This document shows positions 6,681 to 12,514 of a stretch of DNA of 12,514 nucleotides, one piece after another. Source of the DNA: an uncultured Porphyromonadaceae bacterium. GTDB taxonomy: Bacteria; Bacteroidota; Bacteroidia; Bacteroidales; Muribaculaceae. The notes under the pieces were generated by a model. That model worked only from the letters and a program-made list of their open reading frames with translations, was not told where the DNA came from and ran no database searches. The stretch covers positions 1-12,514 of the forward strand of contig CAMWQY010000047.1 of NCBI GenBank assembly GCA_947176355.1, given 5' to 3'. The position numbers and the translations under genes are program-made. The number at the start of each line of letters is the position of its first letter. Positions within the stretch are counted from its first letter, which is position 1.

Positions 6681-6695
6681 AGGAGGAAACCAATC
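6681..6695 (+). promoter_or_regulatory. Shine-Dalgarno-like sequence before recN
   Basis: AGGAGG at 6681-6686 lies 9 nt before the recN ATG (6696), in the 21-nt gap after the PorD-like gene. It is complementary to six bases of the anti-Shine-Dalgarno. It is the second clear such motif in a window where most genes lack one, and it supports the chosen recN start. Whether Bacteroidetes ribosomes use it is uncertain. Confidence 0.6.
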
Positions 6696-8369
6696 ATGAT
6701 CAGAAATCTTTCAATCATCAACTATGCGCTTATTGACAAAGTTGAGCTCACTTTAAGAGATGGGCTGACTATCTTGACTGGTGAGACCGGTGCCGGTAAA
6801 TCTGTCATGATGGGGGCGATTTCCCTTTTAATGGGCGAGCGTGTCGACTCTAAAGTTCTTGCCAACCGTGAGGGAAAGGCTGTGATAGAGGGCGTTTTTG
6901 ACTCTGTGGCTTCTTCTCTTAAAGAAATTTTTGATGCCAACGACTTAGATTGGAACGACGGTCAGATCATAGTCCGAAGAGAGATTGCCGCTAACGGTCG
7001 CAGTCGTGCTTTCATCAACGACACTCCGGTCACTCTTCCTCTTCTATCAGAAGTGGCGGGAGGACTCGTTGATATTCATTCCCAACACTCCAACCGTCTG
7101 CTCTCAAAGCCTGATTATCAATTGAGCATTATTGATTCGATTGCCGACAATGCTGAGTTGCTTGCAGACTATAAGAATGATTTCTCGAAATTCGTGGGAT
7201 TGAGAAATAAAATCAAAAAACTTCGCGACTCAATGGAACGCAATCGCGAAAACAGAGAGTTGCGGGCTTTTCAACTCGAGCAATTGACGAAGATTAATCC
7301 GAAGAAAGGGGAGTTGGAAGAAGTGGAAAAGGAATATGATATCCTTTCTGATGCCGACGACCTTAGAAGCCGTATCGGCCAGGCTGCTTATCTTCTTTCA
7401 ATTTCTGATACTTCTGCATTGAACTTGATAGGAGATGCCGGAGCATCTATCGATGGAATAGACTTTTCTCTTTTTGAAGGACCGGCTGAGCCCGGTCAAC
7501 CTACTCTGATGGAGCGTCTGCAAAATGTCTATATCGAACTTAAGGATATCGGAGACTCCCTTTCCAGAATATCTTCCGGTATTGAATCTGATCCGGTCAG
7601 ACTTGCTAAGGCTGATTCTCGACTTAAGGAACTCTACGAAGCTGTCAAGCGGTTTAAGATGGAAGACTATAATGCCCTTGTCGACTTATATAATTCACTT
7701 AAAAAAGAAAGCAATGTAGGGTCTGATAAGATTGAAGAGCTTAATGCCCTTGAGTCGGAAGCAAGAAAGCTGGGCGATACTTTGAAGGAGAAAGCTGAGA
7801 AGATAAGCATTTCGAGAGCTGCAGCCGCCAAGAAATTTGAGGAGACTCTCACTTCCGATGCTCGGCCGCTTGGACTAAAGAATCTGCGTTTCAGTGTCAA
7901 TATCATAAAGGGAAAACTGACTCCGGATGGTAAGGATACCATAGAGTTTCTTTGTGCCTTCAATAAAAATCAGCCGTTGATGCCGTTGTCGCAAACTGCT
8001 TCAGGAGGCGAGATGGCGCGACTGACACTTTGCATTAAGGCTATAACGGCTAATAAACTGAAGCTCCCAACTGTGATTTTTGATGAAATAGACACGGGCG
8101 TTTCAGGCGACATTGCCGACAGAATGGGCTCCATGATGGCTGACATTGCTTCAGGGATGCAGGTGTTCGCCATTACGCACTTGCCTCAAGTGGCTGTAAA
8201 AGGAAAATCTCATCTTCTCGTCTTTAAGCAAGATGAGGGGGAGCGCACAGTAAGCCATGTGAAGACTCTTGGCTATGATGAGCGTGTAAAAGAAATAGCA
8301 AGAATGCTTTCCGGAAAAGAAATCAATGACGCTGCCCTGACGAATGCCCGGGCTTTATTGGAAGGCTAA
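6696..8369 (+). CDS. recN: DNA repair protein RecN (SMC-like ATPase)
   Basis: RecN is an SMC-family ATPase that acts early in repair of double-strand breaks. The 557-residue product has normal length (about 550-560). The Walker A motif GETGAGKS is at 29-36, the ABC signature ASGGEMAR at 435-442, and Walker B FDEIDTGVSG starts with D463 and E464. The D-loop and switch histidine follow in FAITHLPQVA. Between the two ATPase halves are the two coiled-coil arms (about 165-385), rich in Glu, Lys, Leu and Arg, with a short hinge-like section around 240-270. The N-terminus MIRNLSIINYALIDKVEL is typical. It is preceded by an AGGAGG motif and followed 32 nt later by rlmB. I see no LexA-type operator. 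Its position suggests co-transcription with dnaN and the exonuclease. Confidence 0.97.
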   Translation: MIRNLSIINYALIDKVELTLRDGLTILTGETGAGKSVMMGAISLLMGERVDSKVLANREGKAVIEGVFDSVASSLKEIFDANDLDWNDGQIIVRREIAANGRSRAFINDTPVTLPLLSEVAGGLVDIHSQHSNRLLSKPDYQLSIIDSIADNAELLADYKNDFSKFVGLRNKIKKLRDSMERNRENRELRAFQLEQLTKINPKKGELEEVEKEYDILSDADDLRSRIGQAAYLLSISDTSALNLIGDAGASIDGIDFSLFEGPAEPGQPTLMERLQNVYIELKDIGDSLSRISSGIESDPVRLAKADSRLKELYEAVKRFKMEDYNALVDLYNSLKKESNVGSDKIEELNALESEARKLGDTLKEKAEKISISRAAAAKKFEETLTSDARPLGLKNLRFSVNIIKGKLTPDGKDTIEFLCAFNKNQPLMPLSQTASGGEMARLTLCIKAITANKLKLPTVIFDEIDTGVSGDIADRMGSMMADIASGMQVFAITHLPQVAVKGKSHLLVFKQDEGERTVSHVKTLGYDERVKEIARMLSGKEINDAALTNARALLEG

Positions 8370-8401
8370 TGATGCGGAATGATTGGCAACTAAACTGAAT
8401 T

Positions 8402-9154
8402 ATGGAAAAAAGTGATTATATATTTGGCTTGAGAGCCATTATTGAGGCTATAGAAGCCGGAAAAGATATCGACAAGATTCTGGTTAAGACCGATTTCAGC
8501 GGCGACTTGGCAAGAGAACTGCTTGGCAAGGCAAAGGCGTATGGAATTTTGGTGAAGCGAGTGCCTCAAGAGAAGCTCAATCGCATTACTATGAAAAATC
8601 ATCAGGGAGCGATTGCTATCCTCGCAGCTGTCCCTTATCATAAACTTGAGAATATCATTCCCATGCTTTATGAGGAGGGCAAGAATCCTTTGATAGTGGT
8701 GCTCGATGGCGTGACTGATATCAGAAACTTCGGTGCCATTGCCCGCACTGCATGCTGTGCCGGTGCCAATGCCATCGTCATTCCTTCACACAATTCTGTC
8801 TCGATCACAGCCGATGCTATAAAGACATCCGCGGGTGCTCTTTTCCATATTCCGGTGTGTCGTGAAAAAACAACTCTCGATGCTGTAAAGCAACTCAAAA
8901 ATAATGGATATAAAATTGTTGCTGCAACGGAAAAAGGTGCTGTAAATTATACTAAGACTGATTTCACGGTCCCCGCAGCAATTGTGATGGGTGCTGAGGA
9001 GACCGGTATTTCGGAAGAAGTGCTCCGTCAGGCTGATGATCTTGCTGCCATTCCTATCATTGGCGAAATCAGTTCACTCAATGTTTCTGTAGCTGCCGGT
9101 ATAATTATATACGAGGCAGTCAGACAGAGAAATCTGGAAAAAAGTTTGGATTAA
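8402..9154 (+). CDS. rlmB: RlmB-type 23S rRNA 2'-O-methyltransferase (SpoU/TrmH family)
   Basis: This SPOUT-class enzyme uses S-adenosylmethionine to methylate a ribose 2'-OH; RlmB modifies G2251 (E. coli numbering) in the peptidyl transferase P-loop. The 250-residue product has an N-terminal substrate-binding domain (about 1-78, beginning SDYIFGLRAIIEAIEAG) and a trefoil-knot catalytic domain. Motif 1 is LDGVTDIRNFGAIARTA (about 100-116, with the conserved Asn and Arg), motif 2 is IVMGAEETGIS (about 197-207), and motif 3 is PIIGEISSLNVSVAAGI (about 219-235, with Ser/Asn pair). The N-terminal domain favours RlmB over TrmH, but related 2'-O-methyltransferases such as RlmB-like paralogues with other rRNA targets cannot be excluded. 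It is the last gene of the dnaN run, and the next promoter overlaps its 3' end. Confidence 0.9.
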   Translation: MEKSDYIFGLRAIIEAIEAGKDIDKILVKTDFSGDLARELLGKAKAYGILVKRVPQEKLNRITMKNHQGAIAILAAVPYHKLENIIPMLYEEGKNPLIVVLDGVTDIRNFGAIARTACCAGANAIVIPSHNSVSITADAIKTSAGALFHIPVCREKTTLDAVKQLKNNGYKIVAATEKGAVNYTKTDFTVPAAIVMGAEETGISEEVLRQADDLAAIPIIGEISSLNVSVAAGIIIYEAVRQRNLEKSLD

Positions 9155-9176
9155 TCAAAGGAAAATATTAATTTTG
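9145..9176 (+). promoter_or_regulatory. Bacteroidetes-type promoter for nusB-yajC-ybbR
   Basis: A -33 TTTG (9145-9148, inside the last codons of rlmB) and a -7 TAATTTTG (9169-9176) are 20 bp apart. Transcription would start near 9182-9184, giving a leader of about 58 nt that contains the hairpin at 9192-9217. Confidence 0.8.
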
Positions 9177-9191
9177 CATCCTGTTTATATC

Positions 9192-9217
9192 GCTCGCCTA
9201 CAAGAGTGTGGGCAAGC
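9192..9217 (+). promoter_or_regulatory. GC-rich leader hairpin upstream of nusB
   Basis: GCTCGCCTAC (9192-9201) pairs with GTGGGCAAGC (9208-9217) around an AAGAGT loop. This gives 10 positions with one C/A mismatch and one G·U pair. It begins about 10 nt after the predicted transcription start and ends 23 nt before the nusB ATG. There is no T tract, so it is not a normal terminator. It may protect the 5' end or control translation, but no known element is recognised. Confidence 0.5.
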
Positions 9218-9240
9218 CTGATATTATAAATCAAATATTT

Positions 9241-10644
9241 ATGATAAATAGAGTTCTCATAAGGATAAAAGTGGTGCAACTGCTTTATTCATATTTTCTT
9301 GTGCAAAATAATTTCTCGGTGCAGTCTACTCCATCTGCTCCTACGAAAGAGAAGCGTTTTGCTTACTCACTCTATCTTGACTACCTTTACTTAATGATAT
9401 CGATTGCAGAGTCGATCAGTCCGCGTACTAAACACTCATCGCTTTATGATACAAGATTTATCCAGCGTCTGCTTTCTGACAATATCATGAAGTCGGTATG
9501 CAATAAGTATTCCGGTGGTGATTTCCCTCTTGCAAAATGTGTCAGCGACCTTTGCGAAAAAATCAATGAGTCAGCAATCTATCGTAGTTTTCAAAAAGAT
9601 CCTAAGTCTGATTCAATGATTTGGCAGGATATCTTCCGCTATTTTATTTCTCCTGATACTCAAATAAGCTCGATTGCTAAAGGCTATCAAAATTATTCTT
9701 TGAGAGGCATTGACCGGGCAAAAGAGATGGTGGCTCAGACTTTCATGGAGTTTGCTTCAAGCCAAGATAATATTACAGATGGCGTGGAAGATCTTCAGAG
9801 AAGTTTGTCGAAAGCGCGGGAACTATATTTCCGTCTGCTGATGCTTCCCGTAGATATCACTTATCAAAGGGAGGTGGATCTGGACGAGCGTCGCCATCGT
9901 TATCTTCGCACAGACGAGGATATGAATCCTAACCCTAAATTTATCGACAACGAGCTTGTAAAACTCCTCGATAATAATGAAGAGATCAAGGATTATGTTG
10001 AGAAAAACAAGATCTATTGGCTTCAGCAGTATCCTGAACTCATCAATCATCTTCTAAAAAAAATCATAGAGTCTGATCTCTACAAGGAATATATGCAAGA
10101 TCCGGTGAGCGATCTTCATGCTGACTGTGAATTTTGGAAGAAGGCTATGAACAATATCATTATGACGGACCCGCAATTTCTGGAGACTCTTGAGTCTATG
10201 TCGGTGTTCTGGAATGATGATCTTGATATCATGGGTGAGTTTGTGATAAAGACCTTCAGAAGATTTGAGGAAAAGGCTTCCGATCCGTCATCAAAAATTA
10301 CGGAACCTGTGCTCCCTATGTACAAGGATGGTGAGGATGCTAAGTTCGGAAAGGAATTATTCGAAGCTACAGTAAAAAAACATGCTATATACAGGGGATA
10401 TATCGATGAGGTCCTCAATAAGCAGCATTGGGAATCTGACCGCTTGGCATATATGGATGTGGTGATTATGATGACTGCTATAGCGGAAATATTAAATTTC
10501 CCCAAGATTCCATTGCAGGCTTCGCTCAATGAATATATCGAAATAGCCAAGAGCTATTCATCTGCCAAGAGCGGATCTTTCATCAATGGTCTGTTGGCAG
10601 GCGTGATCACTAACTTGAAAGAAAGTGGAAAGTTAAGAAAATAA
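9241..10644 (+). CDS. nusB: NusB family transcription antitermination protein, extended
   Basis: NusB, with NusE (ribosomal protein uS10), binds boxA RNA and keeps RNA polymerase from terminating early on rRNA operons. The C-terminal ~100 residues are a recognisable NusB domain: AIYRGYIDEVLN, WESDRLAYMDVVIMMTAIAEIL, PLQASLNEYIEIAKSYSSAKSGSFINGLLAGV. The N-terminus MINRVLIRIKVVQLLYSYF is also family-typical in Bacteroidetes and fixes the start at this ATG rather than an upstream GTG at 9208, which lies in the leader hairpin. The product is 467 residues, whereas Bacteroides homologues, as I remember them, are about 300. The extra length seems to come from a duplication: residues about 36-180 resemble 184-345 (ESAIYRSFQKDPKSD at 110-124 against ESDLYKEYMQDPVSD at 277-291). 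It is the first gene of an operon with yajC and ybbR. Confidence 0.9.
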   Translation: MINRVLIRIKVVQLLYSYFLVQNNFSVQSTPSAPTKEKRFAYSLYLDYLYLMISIAESISPRTKHSSLYDTRFIQRLLSDNIMKSVCNKYSGGDFPLAKCVSDLCEKINESAIYRSFQKDPKSDSMIWQDIFRYFISPDTQISSIAKGYQNYSLRGIDRAKEMVAQTFMEFASSQDNITDGVEDLQRSLSKARELYFRLLMLPVDITYQREVDLDERRHRYLRTDEDMNPNPKFIDNELVKLLDNNEEIKDYVEKNKIYWLQQYPELINHLLKKIIESDLYKEYMQDPVSDLHADCEFWKKAMNNIIMTDPQFLETLESMSVFWNDDLDIMGEFVIKTFRRFEEKASDPSSKITEPVLPMYKDGEDAKFGKELFEATVKKHAIYRGYIDEVLNKQHWESDRLAYMDVVIMMTAIAEILNFPKIPLQASLNEYIEIAKSYSSAKSGSFINGLLAGVITNLKESGKLRK

Positions 10645-10663
10645 TAATTAATATAATACTAAT

Positions 10664-10972
10664 ATGAATTCAATTCTTCTTCAGCAAGCAGCCGGAGGCG
10701 GTGGCCTCAGTGGAATGCTTATGATCGTGGCAATGATCGTGATCTTCTATTTCTTCATGATTCGCCCGCAGCAAAAAAAACAAAAAGAGATCAAGAAAGC
10801 CCGTGAGGCAATGAAGACAGGCGATCGCGTAGTGACAGCCGGCGGAATTCACGGAAAATTGAAGGAAATTTCTGATGCTACTGTAATGATAGAAGTAGCT
10901 CCCGGGGTTCAGATGAAGGTTGACAAGAGCTCTGTATTCCCTGCAGGAGTAGAGAATCCTAACCAGCAGTAA
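10664..10972 (+). CDS. yajC: Preprotein translocase accessory subunit YajC
   Basis: YajC is a small inner-membrane protein that associates with SecDF and the SecYEG translocon. The 102-residue product has one N-terminal membrane helix at about 16-33 (GMLMIVAMIVIFYFFM) followed at once by the hallmark RPQQKKQKE, then the cytoplasmic part with GDRVVTAGGIHGKL (about 53-66) and APGVQMKVDKSSV (about 78-90). The N-terminus NSILLQQAAGGGG is Gly/Ala-rich, as is common. It lies 19 nt after nusB and 29 nt before the YbbR-like gene, with an AT-rich start region and no Shine-Dalgarno. Length is normal for the family. Confidence 0.96.
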   Translation: MNSILLQQAAGGGGLSGMLMIVAMIVIFYFFMIRPQQKKQKEIKKAREAMKTGDRVVTAGGIHGKLKEISDATVMIEVAPGVQMKVDKSSVFPAGVENPNQQ

Positions 10973-11001
10973 TATTCTGCATCTCTCCGCAACCATGCGG
11001 C

Positions 11002-11979
11002 ATGCGTATGAATTTTCTAAATACAATCGAAGAAGTATTCGGCAAACTCCGGAAATCCTCGAGATTCCGGGGTATGCTTACTTTTGCGGTCTTTGTAGGC
11101 ATTGCTGCATTGTTTTGGTTGATACTGACACTCAACGAATCTGTGCAGGATGGGTGCATAGTGAATATCAAAATTAACAACAAGCCTGATACTGTCACCT
11201 TTATTTCTGACGTGCCTAAGACTATTCATGTCGAGGTGAAAGATAAAGGGTCAAGCCTGATGCGGACAATGTGGATGAAGACTCCTACTGTCAATCTGAA
11301 TTTCCGCGAATTGGCAGATCATGGGCAATTGATATGCTCTCGCTCCGATATGATGTCGGCTTTGAAAGAGACTTTTGGAAGCAGTGCCACTATAATTTCA
11401 AGCAGCTTGGATTCTCTTAGACTTAACTATACTGACAATCCCGGAAAGTCGATTCCTGTGGTTGCAATGGTGAAGGCGAGTGCTAAAGCAGGCTACATTG
11501 TATATGGCAATCCGGTTTCTGATCCTCCGAGAGTGACTGCTTACGGTCCGAGGGAAATCATTGATACTCTCCATCGAGTGATGACCAAGTCGTTTGTAGA
11601 GCAAGATCTGTCAGAGACTAAAAGTTTTGTGTCGGAATTAAAGTCGATACCCGGAGTCAGGCTTATCCCCGGAAAGGTCAACGTCAAAGTTAATGTAGAG
11701 CCACTGGTGTTGAAGGAGGATGTAGTGACAGTCGTGGCTGAGAATGTTCCCCAGGAAGAAAATCTGCTCCTTTTCCCGTCGAAAGTCAGAGTAAGCTATT
11801 ATGTGCCCATGAGTGAATTTTCTGATGATAAAAAAGCTGTAAGGGTAGTGGTAGATTACGACGATTTGTCAGAGCATAGAGGCGAGCGGCTTCCATTGCG
11901 CATCGAGCCAATTAAGGGTATTCCTGCCGTTAACCCCAAACTCCACGGAGATTCCGTAGAATATACACTTGTCAGATAA
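11002..11979 (+). CDS. YbbR-like domain-containing membrane protein
   Basis: This is a 325-residue protein with a short basic cytoplasmic N-terminus, one membrane helix at about 25-43 (MLTFAVFVGIAALFWLILT) and a large external part. The segment LNESVQDGCIVNIKINNKPDTVTFISDVPKTIHVEVKDKG (split here as about 44-83) is typical of the first YbbR repeat. Further beta-rich YbbR-type units follow, for example SGFVS-like strands around YIVYGNPVSDPPRVTAYGPR (about 162-182). In Firmicutes the YbbR protein CdaR regulates the c-di-AMP synthase CdaA, but no cdaA is next to it here, so that role is not supported by context. The start could be ATG 11002 or ATG 11008; they differ by two residues. In other Bacteroidales, as I recall, coaE follows this gene. 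Here repeats follow instead. Confidence 0.88.
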   Translation: MRMNFLNTIEEVFGKLRKSSRFRGMLTFAVFVGIAALFWLILTLNESVQDGCIVNIKINNKPDTVTFISDVPKTIHVEVKDKGSSLMRTMWMKTPTVNLNFRELADHGQLICSRSDMMSALKETFGSSATIISSSLDSLRLNYTDNPGKSIPVVAMVKASAKAGYIVYGNPVSDPPRVTAYGPREIIDTLHRVMTKSFVEQDLSETKSFVSELKSIPGVRLIPGKVNVKVNVEPLVLKEDVVTVVAENVPQEENLLLFPSKVRVSYYVPMSEFSDDKKAVRVVVDYDDLSEHRGERLPLRIEPIKGIPAVNPKLHGDSVEYTLVR

Positions 11980-12021
11980 ATTAAGTGTTCAGTTAGATGT
12001 TCTAATTTTGGCAATTGACTT

Positions 12022-12157
12022 GGCAGCTCGGAGAGCTGTTATTATGCCAAAACCCCAGGCTTCAGCCTGGGGAGTCTCAGACAAAAGCTCAGTAGCCTCG
12101 GAGAGGCGCTTTATGATATTGTCATGATTTTTGACACATTGAACTTAATACCTTAAT
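12022..12157 (+). repeat. Multi-hairpin intergenic repeat, copy 1
   Basis: Hairpin 1 is CAGCTC/GAGCTG with a GGA loop (12024-12038), extended by two G·T pairs. Hairpin 2 is a perfect 8-bp CCCCAGGC/GCCTGGGG with a TTCA loop (12053-12072). Hairpin 3 is GCCTC/GAGGC with a GGA loop (12095-12107), clamped by AAAGC (12084-12088) and GCTTT (12108-12112) with a 6-nt bulge on the 5' side. A weaker TGTCA/TGACA stem (12120-12136) follows. Hairpins 1 and 3 share the core CTCGGAGAG. The unit is repeated 199 bp downstream. It could be a REP-like mobile palindromic element or a 3'-UTR RNA structure; I recognise no named family. Confidence 0.85.
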
Positions 12158-12220
12158 ACTTTATCTTATTAATTGATTCAATTTTTACTTGTTCTAATTT
12201 GTTGAAGTTCTATATTATTT

Positions 12221-12355
12221 GACAGCTCGGAGAGCTGTCATTATGCCAAAACCCCAGGCTTCAGCCTGGGGAATCCCAGACAAAAGCTCAGTAGCCTCGG
12301 AGAGGCGCTTTATGATGTTGTCATGATTTTGACACATTGAACTTAATGCCTTAAT
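12221..12355 (+). repeat. Multi-hairpin intergenic repeat, copy 2
   Basis: This is a direct copy of the unit at 12022. From 12223 to 12355 I count five substitutions and one single-base gap relative to 12024-12157. Hairpin 1 is a perfect 8-bp stem GACAGCTC/GAGCTGTC with GGA loop (12221-12239). Hairpin 2 is at 12252-12271 and hairpin 3 at 12294-12306, with clamps at 12283-12287 and 12307-12311; both are unchanged. The differences fall in hairpin 1's outer pairs, in the linkers and in a T-run. The following spacer resembles the one after copy 1 but has diverged more than the structured part. Confidence 0.85.
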
Positions 12356-12419
12356 TGTTAATTCAAGTTTCACTTGTTCTATTTCATTGTAGTTCAGTTC
12401 TTAAATATATCCAATAGCG

Positions 12420-12498
12420 TAGCTTTCTTTGCGCTCTCCGGCCGATGCGAAGCAGGCAGCGATCTTTGCGAGCTTGCCATAACCGAGTCGCAAAGCTA
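12420..12498. repeat. GC-rich segment bounded by imperfect inverted repeats
   Basis: The left end TAGCTTTCTTTGCG (12420-12433) pairs with CGCAAAGCTA (12489-12498): ten base pairs with a 3-nt bulge. Inside, CTTTGCG occurs twice directly (12427-12433 and 12464-12470), and GGCA/TGCC (12455-12458 with 12475-12478) can form an inner stem. Base composition is much richer in G and C than the AT-rich flanks. It may be another class of intergenic repeat, a small non-autonomous element or a structured RNA. Nothing coding is convincing. Confidence 0.55.
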
Positions 12499-12514
12499 TA
12501 ATTGATCGTTAATC

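Larger units (their letters stand above)
11980..12514. other. Gene-free stretch with structured repeats
   Basis: About 535 bases follow the YbbR-like gene to the contig edge with no convincing coding region. AT-rich spacers alternate with GC-rich hairpin units. Two near-identical ~134-bp units lie at 12022-12157 and 12221-12355. The spacer after each unit is itself partly repeated (GTTCTAATTT at 11999 and 12191, GTTCTATTT at 12376). A different GC-rich segment fills 12420-12498. No good terminator with a T-run is seen. Confidence 0.85.

Noticed and set aside
9208..9240. GTG at 9208 as the nusB start
   Set aside because: It forms part of the 3' arm of the leader hairpin, and the family-typical N-terminus MINRVLIRIKVVQ begins at 9241.
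10116..10550. 144-residue open frame on the minus strand opposite nusB
   Set aside because: It is antisense to the conserved NusB domain, with no promoter, no recognisable motif, and a biased composition expected of a shadow frame.
11993..12009. TTAGA/TCTAA hairpin followed by TTTT as a terminator of the nusB operon
   Set aside because: The stem is only five AT-rich pairs with a 4-base T-run, too weak to call. The GC-rich hairpins downstream have no T-run either, so the operon's end remains undefined.
12003..12010. TAATTTTG as a promoter -7 element
   Set aside because: No TTTG lies about 20 bp upstream, and no gene follows on this strand.
12022..12355. CRISPR array
   Set aside because: There are only two long copies, each with internal hairpins and with spacers that are themselves related. 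This is not the short-repeat, unique-spacer pattern.
12384..12512. Open frame on the minus strand running off the right edge (42 codons)
   Set aside because: It has no start codon within the window, a very Arg-rich translation typical of GC-rich structured repeats read as protein, and no recognisable motif. It could only be judged with more sequence.

Overview
The window reads as chromosomal DNA of a Bacteroidales bacterium, plausibly Muribaculaceae, although the family is a guess. Three lines of evidence support the order. The protein versions are Bacteroidetes-type: a DUF4835/PorD-like protein, a long NusB with an N-terminal extension, and a YbbR-like protein next to YajC. The three clear promoters have the Bacteroidetes form, TTTG then 20 bp then TAnnTTTG. 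Most genes lack a Shine-Dalgarno sequence and have AT-rich start regions. All genes lie on the + strand.

Layout. Positions 8-41 are almost certainly a leftover Illumina Nextera read-2 transposon adapter, so the true sequence starts near 42 inside a 5'-truncated RelA/SpoT-homologue gene (to 1187). A promoter and hairpin leader precede the ribosomal protein operon rpsF-rpsR-rplI (1300-2432), which ends in a strong terminator (2458-2494). A second promoter overlaps that terminator's T-run and drives a closely packed six-gene run: dnaN, a DEDDh exonuclease, coaBC, a PorD-like secreted protein, recN and an RlmB-type rRNA methyltransferase (2603-9154; gaps of 6 to 32 nt). A third promoter lies at the 3' end of rlmB and drives nusB-yajC-ybbR (9241-11979). 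The last ~535 bases hold no convincing gene. They contain two ~134-bp direct copies of a multi-hairpin repeat 199 bp apart, then a GC-rich segment bounded by imperfect inverted repeats.

How the genes work together. This is mostly core information processing: ribosome subunits (bS6, bS18, bL9), rRNA modification (RlmB), transcription antitermination (NusB), the replication clamp (DnaN) with an exonuclease, DNA repair (RecN), coenzyme A synthesis (CoaBC), stringent-response signalling (RSH fragment), and envelope functions (YajC, YbbR-like, PorD-like).

Most notable observations. (1) There is a perfect Shine-Dalgarno before rpsR, the gene for bS18, in a lineage whose ribosomes hide the anti-SD using bS18, bS6 and bS21. 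(2) The NusB homologue seems to carry an internal duplication of its Bacteroidetes-specific N-terminal region. (3) The RSH synthetase domain has lost the RxKD/ExDD motif and other hallmark residues. (4) A tandem three-hairpin repeat follows ybbR, where coaE would be expected. (5) There is adapter contamination at the contig edge. I see no CRISPR array, tRNA, rRNA, insertion sequence or phage gene, and no wholly new multi-gene system.
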